Positions 1-9,790 of a DNA stretch of 64,000 nt are shown here, one piece after another. The notes below the pieces were generated by a model. It had not been told where the DNA came from. It saw only the letters and a program-made list of their open reading frames with translations, and did not search any database. Source of the DNA: CAVTYH01 sp963738835 (GTDB taxonomy: Bacteria; Planctomycetota; Planctomycetia; Pirellulales; JADZDJ01); contig CAVTYH010000002.1 in assembly GCA_963738835.1 (NCBI GenBank), positions 868,001 through 932,000 of the forward strand. Direction: 5' to 3'. The translations under genes and the position numbers were made by a program. How positions within the stretch are numbered: position 1 is the stretch's first letter; each line of letters opens with the position of its first letter.

Positions 1-467
1 ACAACACTGACGCGGAAGGACGGTTGGTGCTAGCCGATGTGCTGTGCGTGACCGTCGAAACCGGCGCGGCGAAAATCATCGATCTGGCGACGCTCACCGG
101 GGCTTGTATGGTCGCACTGGGCACCGACACGGTTGGTGCGATGACCAACAACGAGCCCTGGTGCGACGAAGTATTAGATGCTGCCCGACGCTGTGGCGAA
201 CCCGTCTGGCAACTGCCGATGTTTCCCGACATCTACGACGAGCAAATCAAAAGCGAAGTAGCCGACATCAAAAACGTCGGCGACGGTCGCTGGGGCGGGG
301 CCATCACCGCGGCGAAATTCCTGGAGCAATTCGTCGACGGCAAACCCTGGACGCACTTGGATATCGCTGGCCCGGCGTTTCTCGAAAAACCCAAACCCTG
401 GCTCGACGGCGGCGGCACGGGGTGCATGTTGCGGACGCTGGTGGAAGTGGCCCGGCGCTGGAAATAG
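1..467 (+). CDS. pepA: Leucyl aminopeptidase (M17), C-terminal part
   Basis: Cytosolic metallo-aminopeptidase that removes N-terminal residues from peptides. The gene enters from the left edge; the reading frame begins at base 3. The first residues are NTDAEGRLVLADVL, the M17 signature whose Asp and Glu are metal ligands. The downstream blocks DLATLTGAC and HLDIAGPAF are the usual last conserved elements of the family. The N-terminal regulatory domain and the first catalytic residues lie outside the window. The end at ARRWK is where family members normally stop, so the 3' end is complete. Identification is firm. Confidence 0.95.
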   Translation, partial: NTDAEGRLVLADVLCVTVETGAAKIIDLATLTGACMVALGTDTVGAMTNNEPWCDEVLDAARRCGEPVWQLPMFPDIYDEQIKSEVADIKNVGDGRWGGAITAAKFLEQFVDGKPWTHLDIAGPAFLEKPKPWLDGGGTGCMLRTLVEVARRWK

Positions 468-667
468 CTGTCGGCAGCCGCAAAGACTAAAATGTCCATC
501 GTTGAGATCGAGTTCGCAAAGTGCGAAAAACGGATTCTTATCAATGACAATGGTGTGCCATGTGCGGAGGCAATCACCAAGAGATCAGCCTGGCACTGTC
601 GAATCCAATTGTCTCACGGTAGATTAAAATGACGAGATCATTGGAAATGACGGGAGGGCAACGAATT

Positions 668-1738
668 ATGATCAAACGAAATTCAATTGCCGGAATCATT
701 GCGCTGATTGCTTGCGCCGGGGTTTCGCCAGGCGCGACTCCCGCGGCCCAGCCCGATCGTCAAACGACCCCGGTGCCGATCGATATTGCGCACGCGCCAG
801 CGCCGTTGTTTGATGACGAAGCTTGGCATGGTGCCTCGGACCCGTTTTTGATTTGGAACCCAGTCAAAGGGCTCTGGTACATGTACTACACGCAGCGCCG
901 GGCGACGCTGCCCAATAGCCGCGGTGTGGATTGGGTTCATGGATCGGCTATCGGTATCGCCGCCTCTAAGGATGGCACCGATTGGAAATATGTCGGCACG
1001 TGTCAGGGAGACCACAATCTCTCGGAACCGCTCGAAGCCGAAGGCTCTGGACCGGAGCCTGGCATCACCTGGTGGGCGCCCTGTTTTCTGTACGATGCCG
1101 GCGTTTTTCACATGTTCGTCACCCGGGTCGACGGCATCTACACCGATTGGAAGGGCAATCGCAACATCGTGCATTTCACCAGCGATGATGGGCTCAATTG
1201 GAAGTATGCCGACACGTGCAAGCTGGCTTCCAATCGCGTCATCGACCCCACGGTCTACAAAGTTAACGACACCTGGTACATGGTCTACAAGAACGAAGCC
1301 GCCGGTTCGAACACGTTTCGTTCTCAGAGCAAAGATCTGACCGAGTGGACCGATGCCGTTCAGGTCACCAAAGATGGTTCTCAGGAAGCCCCCTTCGTTT
1401 TCCGTTGGAAAGATTCCTGGTGGATGATTGTGGACGCAAGTAGGGGATTGCGCATCTACAAATCGGACAACGGCATTGACAAGTGGAAATACGTTAGCAC
1501 GGTGCTGGCCAATGCCGACGGCGCTCGACCCAGCGATCAAGGTCAGGGCCACCATTCTGGCATCGTTTTGCAAGGGGGCCCTGCGAACAACGACCAGTGT
1601 CTGATTTTTTACTTCACGCATCAGGGGCGACGGTCGGTCATCGAACTGGCAGAACTTGAACTTGCCTCTGACGGCACCGTGATCTGCAACCGCAACAAAT
1701 ACGTCGCGGCGGCCAGCGATCCGGCAGCGCAGAAATAA
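668..1738 (+). CDS. Secreted GH43-like five-bladed beta-propeller protein
   Basis: Likely exported glycosidase of the GH43/GH62/GH117-like fold. I start at the ATG after a GGGAGGG ribosome site rather than 39 bases upstream. From there the protein begins MIKRNS followed by a hydrophobic stretch and an Ala-rich cleavage region (about residues 1-31), as in a signal peptide. Repeated blade motifs are visible: ASDPFLIWN with WYMYYT, WWAPCFL, VIDPTVYK with WYMVYK, and QEAPFVFRW with WWMIVD. The Asp residues in SDPF and IDPTV are placed like the GH43 acidic residues. A CE12 esterase gene follows 27 bases downstream, so the pair probably acts on a pectin- or arabinan-type glycan. The substrate cannot be told from sequence alone. 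Confidence 0.72.
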   Translation: MIKRNSIAGIIALIACAGVSPGATPAAQPDRQTTPVPIDIAHAPAPLFDDEAWHGASDPFLIWNPVKGLWYMYYTQRRATLPNSRGVDWVHGSAIGIAASKDGTDWKYVGTCQGDHNLSEPLEAEGSGPEPGITWWAPCFLYDAGVFHMFVTRVDGIYTDWKGNRNIVHFTSDDGLNWKYADTCKLASNRVIDPTVYKVNDTWYMVYKNEAAGSNTFRSQSKDLTEWTDAVQVTKDGSQEAPFVFRWKDSWWMIVDASRGLRIYKSDNGIDKWKYVSTVLANADGARPSDQGQGHHSGIVLQGGPANNDQCLIFYFTHQGRRSVIELAELELASDGTVICNRNKYVAAASDPAAQK

Positions 1739-1765
1739 TGTCATCTTGATCAAGGAGCTCCCTTC

Positions 1766-2674
1766 ATGACCCGTCGCACGATTTGCTGCCTGCTGCTTCC
1801 GATTTTTGCATTGCTGGCGTTTGCTTCGGCCGCGACGTTTCGCGGTGCAGACGATCCGCGGCCCGTGGTAGACGATTCCAAGACGCCGATCCAAAATGCT
1901 GCCAAGCCCCAGCTTCCCACGCTGTATGTGGTGGGCGATTCGACGGCTCGCAGCAACGCTCCGCTGCGGGGCTGGGGCTCGGAAATCGGCGCATTTTTCG
2001 ACCCGGAAAAAATCAACGTCGTCAATCGCGCCATCGGCGGTCGATCCAGTCGTACCTTCATCACCGAGGGGCGCTGGGACAAAGTGCTGGCCGAACTCAA
2101 GCCGGGCGACTTTGTGCTGGTGCAGTTCGGCCACAACGACAGTGGCGACTATCACGATCCCAAAGCCAAGGGCCGCCCGTCGATCCGTAGCGACGGCGAA
2201 GAAACCGCAGAAGCGGTAAAGTCTGATCTGAAGACGATGGAAACCATTCACACCTTCGGCTGGTACATGCGCAAGTACGCTACAGATGCCAAGGCCAAAG
2301 GGGCGACCCCGATTCTGCTCTCGATGGTTCCGCACAAAATTTGGAAAGACGGCAAGATTTCCCGCGGCGAGCGTGCGACCTTCGTGAAGTGGACCGCGGA
2401 CGACGCGAAGGCCAGCGGCGCGCTGTTTGTCGATGCCAATGAAATCATCGCCGAAGGCCTGGAGCGCCTGGGGCCCGAAAAAGTCGAGCCACTGTTTGGC
2501 GATGTGCGCACCCATTCAAGTCCTGCCGGCGCCAAATATAACGCCGCCGCGGTAGTCGTCGGGCTGAAAGCGTTGAATCCCGATCCTTTGGCCGGCTATT
2601 TCAGCAAACTTGCCGACGACCTGCCCCCAAGTTTGTTGGCGCCCAAGCCTGACACCGCGCCCGCAGTGCCGTAG
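1766..2674 (+). CDS. Rhamnogalacturonan acetylesterase-like SGNH hydrolase (CE12)
   Basis: Predicted secreted esterase that removes acetyl groups from rhamnogalacturonan or a similar glycan. An AAGGAG site precedes the ATG. Residues 1-23 form a signal peptide. Block I is VVGDSTAR (nucleophile Ser59), block III is FGHND (about residues 121-125), and the C-terminal catalytic pair is in DVRTHSSPAG, matching the Asp-x-x-His of SGNH enzymes. The sequence around the block I serine and the RGW segment are typical of CE12. The gene is co-directional with the GH43-like gene and probably co-transcribed. The length of 302 residues is normal for a secreted single-domain member. Confidence 0.85.
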   Translation: MTRRTICCLLLPIFALLAFASAATFRGADDPRPVVDDSKTPIQNAAKPQLPTLYVVGDSTARSNAPLRGWGSEIGAFFDPEKINVVNRAIGGRSSRTFITEGRWDKVLAELKPGDFVLVQFGHNDSGDYHDPKAKGRPSIRSDGEETAEAVKSDLKTMETIHTFGWYMRKYATDAKAKGATPILLSMVPHKIWKDGKISRGERATFVKWTADDAKASGALFVDANEIIAEGLERLGPEKVEPLFGDVRTHSSPAGAKYNAAAVVVGLKALNPDPLAGYFSKLADDLPPSLLAPKPDTAPAVP

Positions 2675-2864
2675 TTTGAACGAAAAATCGATCGAATCCT
2701 GTCGATTGCCAATCGTCTCGCAAATTCACTTGTTTTGAAACTTGGGTATCCGACGGATCATTTTCAAGTGCCGCTGCCATTTTCGGTTCAATATTATCGG
2801 TCGAGCGACGAATAGCTTGTGCGTGTGCCAGGTTGCCGTCCATCTGCGGTGTTCAAGGTGAACC

Positions 2865-3071
2865 ATGAGCATTTTATCACTCGTCGCGGAGGGATCGCCG
2901 CAATGGTTTCAAGACTTGCTGCAACCGCACGTCATGCCGTTTCTGGTTGCAATCGTGGCGGTAATCGGCGGGATATCTTTGGCTGTTGTGAAGGCCATCA
3001 TCCGTCATCGCGAGCGCATGGCGAAAATCGAACACGGTATTGATCCCGACGCGACAAGTTCGCCCAAATAG
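2865..3071 (+). CDS. Small single-span membrane protein
   Basis: A 68-residue protein not recognised as a named family. It has a short amphipathic N-terminus, one hydrophobic span (about residues 24-45, FLVAIVAVIGGISLAVVKAI) and a basic then acidic cytoplasmic tail (RHRERMAKIEHGIDPDA). The tail resembles small phage-shock-like or envelope helper proteins in layout only. An AAGGTG site lies 5 bases before the ATG. The gene stands alone between the CE12 esterase and a gene on the other strand. Coding status is inferred from the good start, the clean membrane span and the absence of a competing frame. Confidence 0.6.
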   Translation: MSILSLVAEGSPQWFQDLLQPHVMPFLVAIVAVIGGISLAVVKAIIRHRERMAKIEHGIDPDATSSPK

Positions 3072-3168
3072 ATGGCGCGCAAACGCCTCACAGTCCGCGA
3101 TTTGCTATCGCGGATTGTCGGGGTGGTCTCTTCATAATTCTCAGGCGCTCGACGCTTGAATGTTGTCG

Positions 3169-4047
3169 TCAAGCGGCGCGCCGAGGTTCGACGGCCGGCA
3201 GCCGGTCGGGAGTCGCGATCGGAAGCGGGACTGGCGCGAATGACGGCGCGGCAGGACGGAGGTAGCGCCACCAGATCGACGTCAGTTCGCCGACGGCTTT
3301 GAAGAAATCGCCGCGCTTGAGTTTGGAGCCTGCGACGTCTTGCCAATGCTCTAAGGGACGTTCGTAGACGGAGTGGTCGAATGAATGGGGAATGGGGAGT
3401 GTGGAAGGGGGAATGGCGAGAGGTGAGTTGTGAGTGCTAGGGGCTGAATTATTCAGGCTGCGCAGGCGGGCCAAGAGTTCCACGTCGAAGATCCAGCGGG
3501 AGCCGAAGGGTTGGGAGAATACGGCCAGCATTTCGGGCGTGGCGCGAAACAGTTTAGCGCCGCACTGAGTGTCATGGACGCGTAGCCCCAAGACGACGGA
3601 AGTCACGCGGGAAAACAATCGGCCCAGCAGAAGGCGCAGCGGTCGGCGGCGAATGTCGTGACCCAACAATGGCAAGCGCGAGCCGATGACGAGCGATATT
3701 TCCGGCCGACGGTCGAGCACATCGATGAAACCGGGAATCTCGTCCAGCGGTGTGGCCAGATCGGCGTCCCAATAACCGATGTAATTAAGCTGCTGGGAGA
3801 GAGTGTGCATCACGCCTTGGCGAATCGCTTCCGCCTTGCCGGAGTTCTGTGCGAGGTTCAGCACTGCAAAATGCGCCGAGTTGGTCGCCGCGAGTTTTTC
3901 CAGCAGCGGCAACGTTTCGTCGCTGCTGCCATCGTTCACAAACAGAAATCGCACCTGGCTGTGCCGGCCGATAAAGCGCTGAAACTCTGCCGCCGGCAAC
4001 CGGCGAGCTTCGTTGTGACAGGGTACGACGATGGTTGTTGTAAGCAT
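3169..4047 (-). CDS. Family 2 glycosyltransferase (dolichyl-phosphate-mannose-synthase-like)
   Basis: Membrane-peripheral glycosyltransferase that would pass a sugar from a nucleotide donor to a lipid or glycan acceptor. I start at MLTTTIVVPCHNEA; the frame stays open upstream but without family similarity. The GT-A signatures are VVPCHNEA, FVNDGSSD (nucleotide binding), YWDADLATPL (metal-binding DxD-type) and the downstream DTQCGAKLFR and SRWIFDVELLAR blocks typical of GT2 polyprenyl-phosphate enzymes. No C-terminal membrane pair is present. A stretch rich in Ser, Pro and His near residues 215-240 interrupts an otherwise conserved region; it is encoded by a GGGGAATGG-type low-complexity repeat also seen elsewhere in the window. 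Confidence 0.85.
   Translation of the reverse strand: MLTTTIVVPCHNEARRLPAAEFQRFIGRHSQVRFLFVNDGSSDETLPLLEKLAATNSAHFAVLNLAQNSGKAEAIRQGVMHTLSQQLNYIGYWDADLATPLDEIPGFIDVLDRRPEISLVIGSRLPLLGHDIRRRPLRLLLGRLFSRVTSVVLGLRVHDTQCGAKLFRATPEMLAVFSQPFGSRWIFDVELLARLRSLNNSAPSTHNSPLAIPPSTLPIPHSFDHSVYERPLEHWQDVAGSKLKRGDFFKAVGELTSIWWRYLRPAAPSFAPVPLPIATPDRLPAVEPRRAA
3380..3450. repeat. GGGGAATGG-type low-complexity repeat inside the GT2 gene
   Basis: Tandem near-copies of GAATGGGG/GGAATGG run through the coding sequence and translate in the GT2 protein as a Ser/Pro/His-rich spacer (SPLAIPPSTLPIPHSF). The same type of sequence occurs at 21723-21757 in a second gene. It preserves the reading frame here. Confidence 0.65.
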
Positions 4048-4169
4048 GTTTTGGTGTCTTGGGGTCTGCGTGGCTTGGTGTCCGGGTGCCTGGCGTTGCG
4101 TAAGTGAGTATGCGGGTGATGAGGGGTACCAGGCACCTAAACACGCAGGCACCGAGACACCCTTTCCGT

Positions 4170-7100
4170 TCATTGCCGCCAACGTTCCCAAAATCGATCG
4201 AGTGGTGGTTTGGCCGCTTGCGGATTCACTCCGGCCGGCGGTTGCCCGGCGCCGGCTGGCTGCTGCGCACCGGCCACTTGCGGCTGCGTCAGCGGCACGT
4301 ACACCGTGAGGAATCGCAACCAGTAGTCGTCCAGCGTGTTCAAGCAATCGCCCAGCTTTCCATTCTTGAGTTGCAAATCGGCATTGGCGACTATCTTGCT
4401 CAACTGAAATTGCTCGGGTTGGGAGAACGACAGATCCATCAGTTGCACATCGTCGATCCAAACGCGGCCTGGACCGATCAGATCGAATTCCACTTGGACT
4501 TTGTCGAATCCCGAGGTCGGTAAATCCTCGAACGGAAGAATGTAATTGCTCCACTCTGCCTTCAGCGGGTACGGTGTTTGTTTTCCGAGCAGTGCGCCGG
4601 GGTTGTAATCTTTTTCGTCGTGCCGATATTTGATGGCGAAGTTCAATTGGGGTTGCTGCGCGGCGTCTTCGATTTTCAGCCAAACCGAAACGCTCAGTCT
4701 GCCGGTGGCCGGCGCAGGAAATGGTTCCGTGGTCAGCGAGGTGACGGCTCCAGCTGCCGAGGCGCCCTCCAATTTCGCAGCCTGCTTGCCAATGGGCTTG
4801 CGGGCCACGCTGGCTCCCTCGGCATCGACGGCAGCGCTTCCGCCCGCGGCGTTGGCTACCAACCAGCCGGGAATTTTTCCGGCTTTGCTGGGCAGTTCGA
4901 AGCTGTTGTTCGTGATTTTTGGCATCTCCGGCGGACGCACCAGCGATGCCACGCGCTGCTGCAGGTCGGCGACTTGTTGTACGAGCAGCGGCCGAATTTT
5001 TGGATCGAGAATTGTTTCGGCCCCCGTGATCTTGGTGTTGGGGGCGAGAAACCGCACGGCGACAAGATCGTACGGTTGCAAAGGCACAGTCCAAGTGGAA
5101 CCGATAACGGCAGGCACGGGCCGCCGGCCGCTGAGTTCTTCTACACGGCAGCTCGGCGAGACATCGAGCTGCAGCTTGGCAGTAACCGGCCAATCTGAAT
5201 CGTTCACCAGATAAGCGTACGTGCTGTTGAAATTGGATAATGTGCGAATGGTGATCGGGGAAGTCGTTTCAGTGTAGGTTTCGAATTTCGCGGCGGGCAA
5301 TCGCCGGTACGCTGCCACCAGGTCGGTGAGCGAATCTTCCTGTCCCAGCGGCAACAGCCAGCCACCGTCGAACATCGCCTCGGGATCGAGCGTCGCCAGG
5401 GCATGCACAAACCGCTGGCGATTGCGGCGATCGGAAGGCAACAACTGCGACACCATCCACAACGACGATTTGCTCTTGTCAAACGGATTCTTGGCATCGA
5501 ACGATAGCAGCCGTTTGACTTGCGGTTCGTGATAGAACAGAACACCCGTTGAATTAGCCCCTCGGAGAATGGAATCGAGCTCCGTAGCGCGATTCACTTC
5601 CAGGTCGACGCCCTGCGCGGCCACAGGACCTGGCGCATCGATTCGCTGAGGACGCAAGAACACGATGCCGCGCTGATCGCGGAACGATTCGCGCGCAGAC
5701 CCAGCGCCAGCAGCACCTCGTCGACGCGAGCACCTGCCGGCAGCGTGGGCGCAAACTGACCTTCGCTTCCGGAGCATCGAACAGATTCGTGGGTGCGAGA
5801 TACAACACGGCATCCCGCCGAGTTGCGGTTAGCTCTGCTTGCACGCGGCGATAAAATTCGGTCAGCACGCGGGCTCGCCAGGTCAGCCAGGCCTGACGCT
5901 GCGGGCTGGTTTCGTGCTGCGGATCGGAAAAAAATTCGCCGCGCTGAGCAAACCGTGCAGGACCATCACCGGGAACGTGCATGCCGGTATCGTGTTCGAA
6001 ACGGGCCACCGTATCATCGTCCAAAGCCCACTTTATACCCGGCAGTTGCGTGTAGCCATCGGCAGAGAGTTCGATCGCTAGTCCGCCGAACGACGGATGC
6101 TGATCGGCCAGATGGTAGCGCTTTGCCAACTCGCGGACTACGTTCAGCAGGGCCTCCTGCACACGTTCGTTGAGCAAATTGTAATACGGACCGTTTCTGC
6201 GCCGCGGCGGATTAATTTCGGTGTACGATTTTCCCTCGACGCCAATCAGTTTGATGCCGGTTGCATCGTCGCTTCCTTCTCGCAAGCGGGCTTCAAGTTC
6301 CGGCAAAGGCGCGGCAAATTGCAGCGTGGGAATTAATTTCAAGCCTTCGCGATCGAACAACCGCAGCGCCAATTCCAAGCCGTCTTTGCGCACCGGGTCT
6401 TGGCCCAGCTCAAAGAACATGCCGCTGTCGTAGCGCGAAGTTGGTTCCAGAAGCGCGCTGGGATAAATCGTGCTACCGTCGGCCATCACGCTTAGCATCT
6501 GCCCGCCGTAGCCGATGTAGTTCAGATACTCCGAAAGCCGTGAGGCGCCATCGTAAAACGTTTGCCAGTCTTCCAGGCTTCGGCCGCTCCACGAATCGAG
6601 AGTTTCCGGCGCGCCGAAGTTTTCCGGCACCAACGGCCGGCTGGTACATCCGGCCAGCAATCGCTCTGGCAAGAAGCCGCTGACAAACGAGGCTCGCGGC
6701 AGTTTGCTGGGTCCTGTCAGCACGTGAATCTTGCCGAAGATCGCCCGTGAACCATCGCGGCGATCGGTGAGGAGCAAAACCGGCGATTTAGTGCGCGGCC
6801 AAAACACGAGGCGATGTTTCAGCATTTTGGGCGCGCCGGGCGTCGGCTCATCAGCCGAATAGACGCCGGAATCGAGTTCCACCGGCAGCACCCAACCGGC
6901 GGCGTTGGGCTCGATGATGCTGATGCCCAGCGTTTGCGGCACGTCGCTGGGGTATTCTACTTCGACAATATGCGGCGCTCCGGGACGCACAATCGAAAGT
7001 GGAAAAGCCTGCCACTGCGGGTCTTGACTCGGCATCGTGGCGTTCAATTGCACAAGCGTTCCCAAGGCGTGCTGCGCGGTTTGCAGGTCGCCATTGCTGA

Positions 7101-8114
7101 GCGTGCCTTGACTGAGGCCAGGAATCAGCGCGAGCGGTTTGAATCGCTCGTACCAGCGGGGATTGGCCGGATCGATGTCCATTACATGCGACCAGGGCAA
7201 GTTGGCATCGGCCGCGGGTGCGCGTTGATCGCCGACGACCACCAACTGCACGTGCCGCTCGGCAATGAGTTTGGCTTTGTTCCACGCAGGGCCGGGGGCT
7301 CGAGCGCTTCCAGCACGACATCATAAACACCTTCGCTCGACGGCACATTGAATTGCAGTTGGATGCTCGCCGGCGATGATTCGTCGGCCGTCGTCTTGAA
7401 ATTCTGCTCTTGCGAAGTCCATTCTTTTCCGCCGCCGACCGACAGCAAGCGAGCGCGCAATGTAAGCCCCGTTCCGGCGGCAACGGGCAACAGCCGCGGT
7501 TCGACCTCGAACATGAAAGCTTCGCCCGGCGAAAACACCAAATGATCACGATGCAGCACCACACGCAGCATGTCGCCCGGTGTGCGCCGCACCAGTAGCC
7601 GGTTCCTTTCTTTGTCGAGCTCTTTCACCACCGGTTTGCCGACGAATTCCGACAGTGGCGTGCTGGTCACGGTGGAAACAGCGCCGGGGTCTTGAGCATC
7701 GCGGAATGTGATCGATAGCACGGCGTCGAGCGGCGCAGTGACGGCAATGTCTGCACCGTCATACAAGCGGGCGCTTCGCTGATTGATTTGCAGCGCTCCC
7801 CCTTCCAACCACATCGAGCCGGGCTCGTCGGCTTCCATTCCCAGCGGACGTTCGAACTCCAGCGTGCCGTGATCGACGCTGATGGTGCCTTGCCATTGTC
7901 GCATCCGTTCCGCACTGCCACCCCAGGCAACGCGCAGATGAACCGTTGGATCGGCGTGGGCGTTTTGCGTGCCAAGGCCCAGACCGATTGCCACTAGTGC
8001 AGCGAGCCAAAGCGGTTTCGGATATAGTCGTGGCGCATAGAGTCGGCGCAGTGCGCCAGTCCAATGCAATGGCGCGAATCTTAAGACGCTGCTCGGACGT
8101 CCCTGTCCGATCAT
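4170..8114 (-). CDS. Large secreted protein with GH10-like (GHL10) barrel; two frame breaks
   Basis: One gene of about 1,310 codons read in three successive frames. The first part has a signal peptide (LWLAALVAIGLGLG, then AHA) and beta-sandwich sequence. The break near 7290 lies in a C run: restoring one C gives EPPGPAWNKAKLIAERHVQ and continues into the second frame. That frame carries a TIM-barrel-like region (LEDWQTFYDG, LNYIGYGGQMLSV, DREGLKLIPTLQF, HPSFGGLAIELS), similar in layout to family-10-like glycosyl hydrolases. The break near 5755 (one G missing in AAGGTCAG) leads to a third frame with a linker and a jelly-roll-like carbohydrate-binding C-terminus (WIDDVQLMDL). Both breaks look technical. 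The GT2 gene follows on the same strand. Exact substrate unknown. Confidence 0.7.
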
Positions 8115-8284
8115 GATTGGCCCAGCTTGGTCGACTCCCGGATTTAAACGCCGATAGCATCCGGGAAAAAGGAGGCGGATTATAGGCAGGAATCGCCTTC
8201 CAACCCAGCCCGGATTACGAACTTACGCGCCCGCTAGCACCGAGCAATTTCTCCGCAGCAGCGGCGCTGGAATCGGGCTGTGCT

Positions 8285-9587
8285 TCAGTATAGCCCGGTT
8301 GCCAATTCATCGGGCAAGTGCGTAGGCGTTGTCGGTTGGCCGGTTCGACAGGCCTCGGCGAAACGATCGAACTCGGCCTGCATTTTCTCGGCAATTTCGG
8401 GGCAGCGATTCGATACTTCGTTCACCTCGAACCAGTCGTCGGGCTTTGCGAATAACTCGACGTTCAGGGGCGCGGCATCAGTGCTAGCATTGCCGGCATC
8501 GTCCGAATTGGCATTCACATTTTGTTTTGAGAGCCGCAGCGACCACGCTGGCGCGACAATGCGGCGCTGCTCAGCAGGGCCGACCGTGAAAGCGCGATCG
8601 AATGGTGGCTCTTGATCGCCGCGCACCAGCGGCATTGTCGATCGGCCGCCCCCAGCGGACTTCGTGCCGATCGGCAATCCGCACGCGTCGAGAATCGTGG
8701 CGGGCAAATCGGCGGGTTGAACCAAGGCTAGCGAGCGGCCGGCAAAACCCAGCGCGGCGGGAAAGCGCATCAGCCAGGGCACATGCGTCAATTCCGCGTA
8801 GAGCGCTTCGTCGCAGGTTCCGATTCGGCGATGTTCTCCCAAGGGAAATCCACACGGGGAAAGCAAAATAAATAGCGTTTCGTCGGCCGATTGGGCCTTT
8901 TCGACAACCTCGATCAGCGCCCCAATCAACTCGTCAATCAAAGTCACCTGACCGGCATAGGCGTGCGTGACGGCCAGCAATTCGTCAGGATCGAATCGCT
9001 CAGGAAGAATTCGATTTGGAACATCCACCGATTCGCCGGGCTGCGGATCGTCTTCGTCGGAATATTGCGCGGAATTCCAGCGGCGCATCCCAAACACGAC
9101 TCAGCATCGCGGTGTGCAACCAGAGAAAAAATGGCTGGCGTGCCGAGGCGAACCAATCGCTGGCGTTCGCGAAGAACGATGCGGCTTCTGTTTCTTCCAC
9201 GCACGACGCCAGCCGACGACCTTGCCCGCTGCTGTCGTTCTGCTGTGGCCCGATTGCAATCCGTTCTTCAAACGGCGCTGCTAGCGGATGCTGGGCAACT
9301 TCCGCCGAATCAGTCATCAAAGCGGTGTGCCAACCAGCCTGTGAAAGGTCGGTGATCACTGGAGCACCAGCCTCGGTGGCTGTTGGGCACAAGACGTGCA
9401 TGCCTGTCCACAGTGAACGATATTGCGACGTTAAATTTGGAGTATCGATGGTCGCCCGATCGAACACAAATGATTCTGCCGCCAGACGATCGATCGTCGG
9501 CGTGCGAATCCAAGTGTTGCCGTACGCACCCAGATACCCCACGTGCAAGCGATCAATTACAAGGCAAATCACGCTGCGGATTGCCAC
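8285..9587 (-). CDS. Sulfatase-superfamily protein without the formylglycine cysteine; frame break
   Basis: A member of the alkaline-phosphatase/sulfatase superfamily. The N-terminus has SVICLVIDRLHVGYLGAYGN, with the metal Asp in VIDRL, and IRTPTIDRLAAES. In true sulfatases a C-x-P-S-R motif becomes formylglycine; here the equivalent stretch reads TPNLTSQYRSLWTG, with no Cys or Ser at the modified position. The protein is therefore unlikely to be a normal sulfatase and may be a degenerate or phosphoesterase-like relative. The frame changes near 9070; joining the two frames gives FRAQYSDEDDPQPG. The C-terminal half (HAYAGQVTLIDELIGALIE, LSPCGFPLGEH, VPWLMRFP, TILDACGLP) is standard for the family. 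No signal peptide is visible. Confidence 0.75.
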
Positions 9588-9790
9588 AAAAGTGTGCTCC
9601 GGAAAATGTTAGTCAGCAAGCGCGTAAGCAGTGAGGCCAGATTCGCCAACTTCTGCCTACTGCATACTGTCTACTGCCTGCCAAAAGCAAGCAGCTTTTC
9701 CCCCGATTATGGATAACTGACAAAATGAATGGAATCAGCCGGCCCCGTCGGAGCTTATCGGATCGGCATCTTTTCGATGATTTTGATCGC

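Noticed and set aside
683..2515. Long minus-strand open frame of 610 codons
   Set aside because: It is the antisense shadow of two well-supported secreted enzymes with signal peptides and catalytic motifs.
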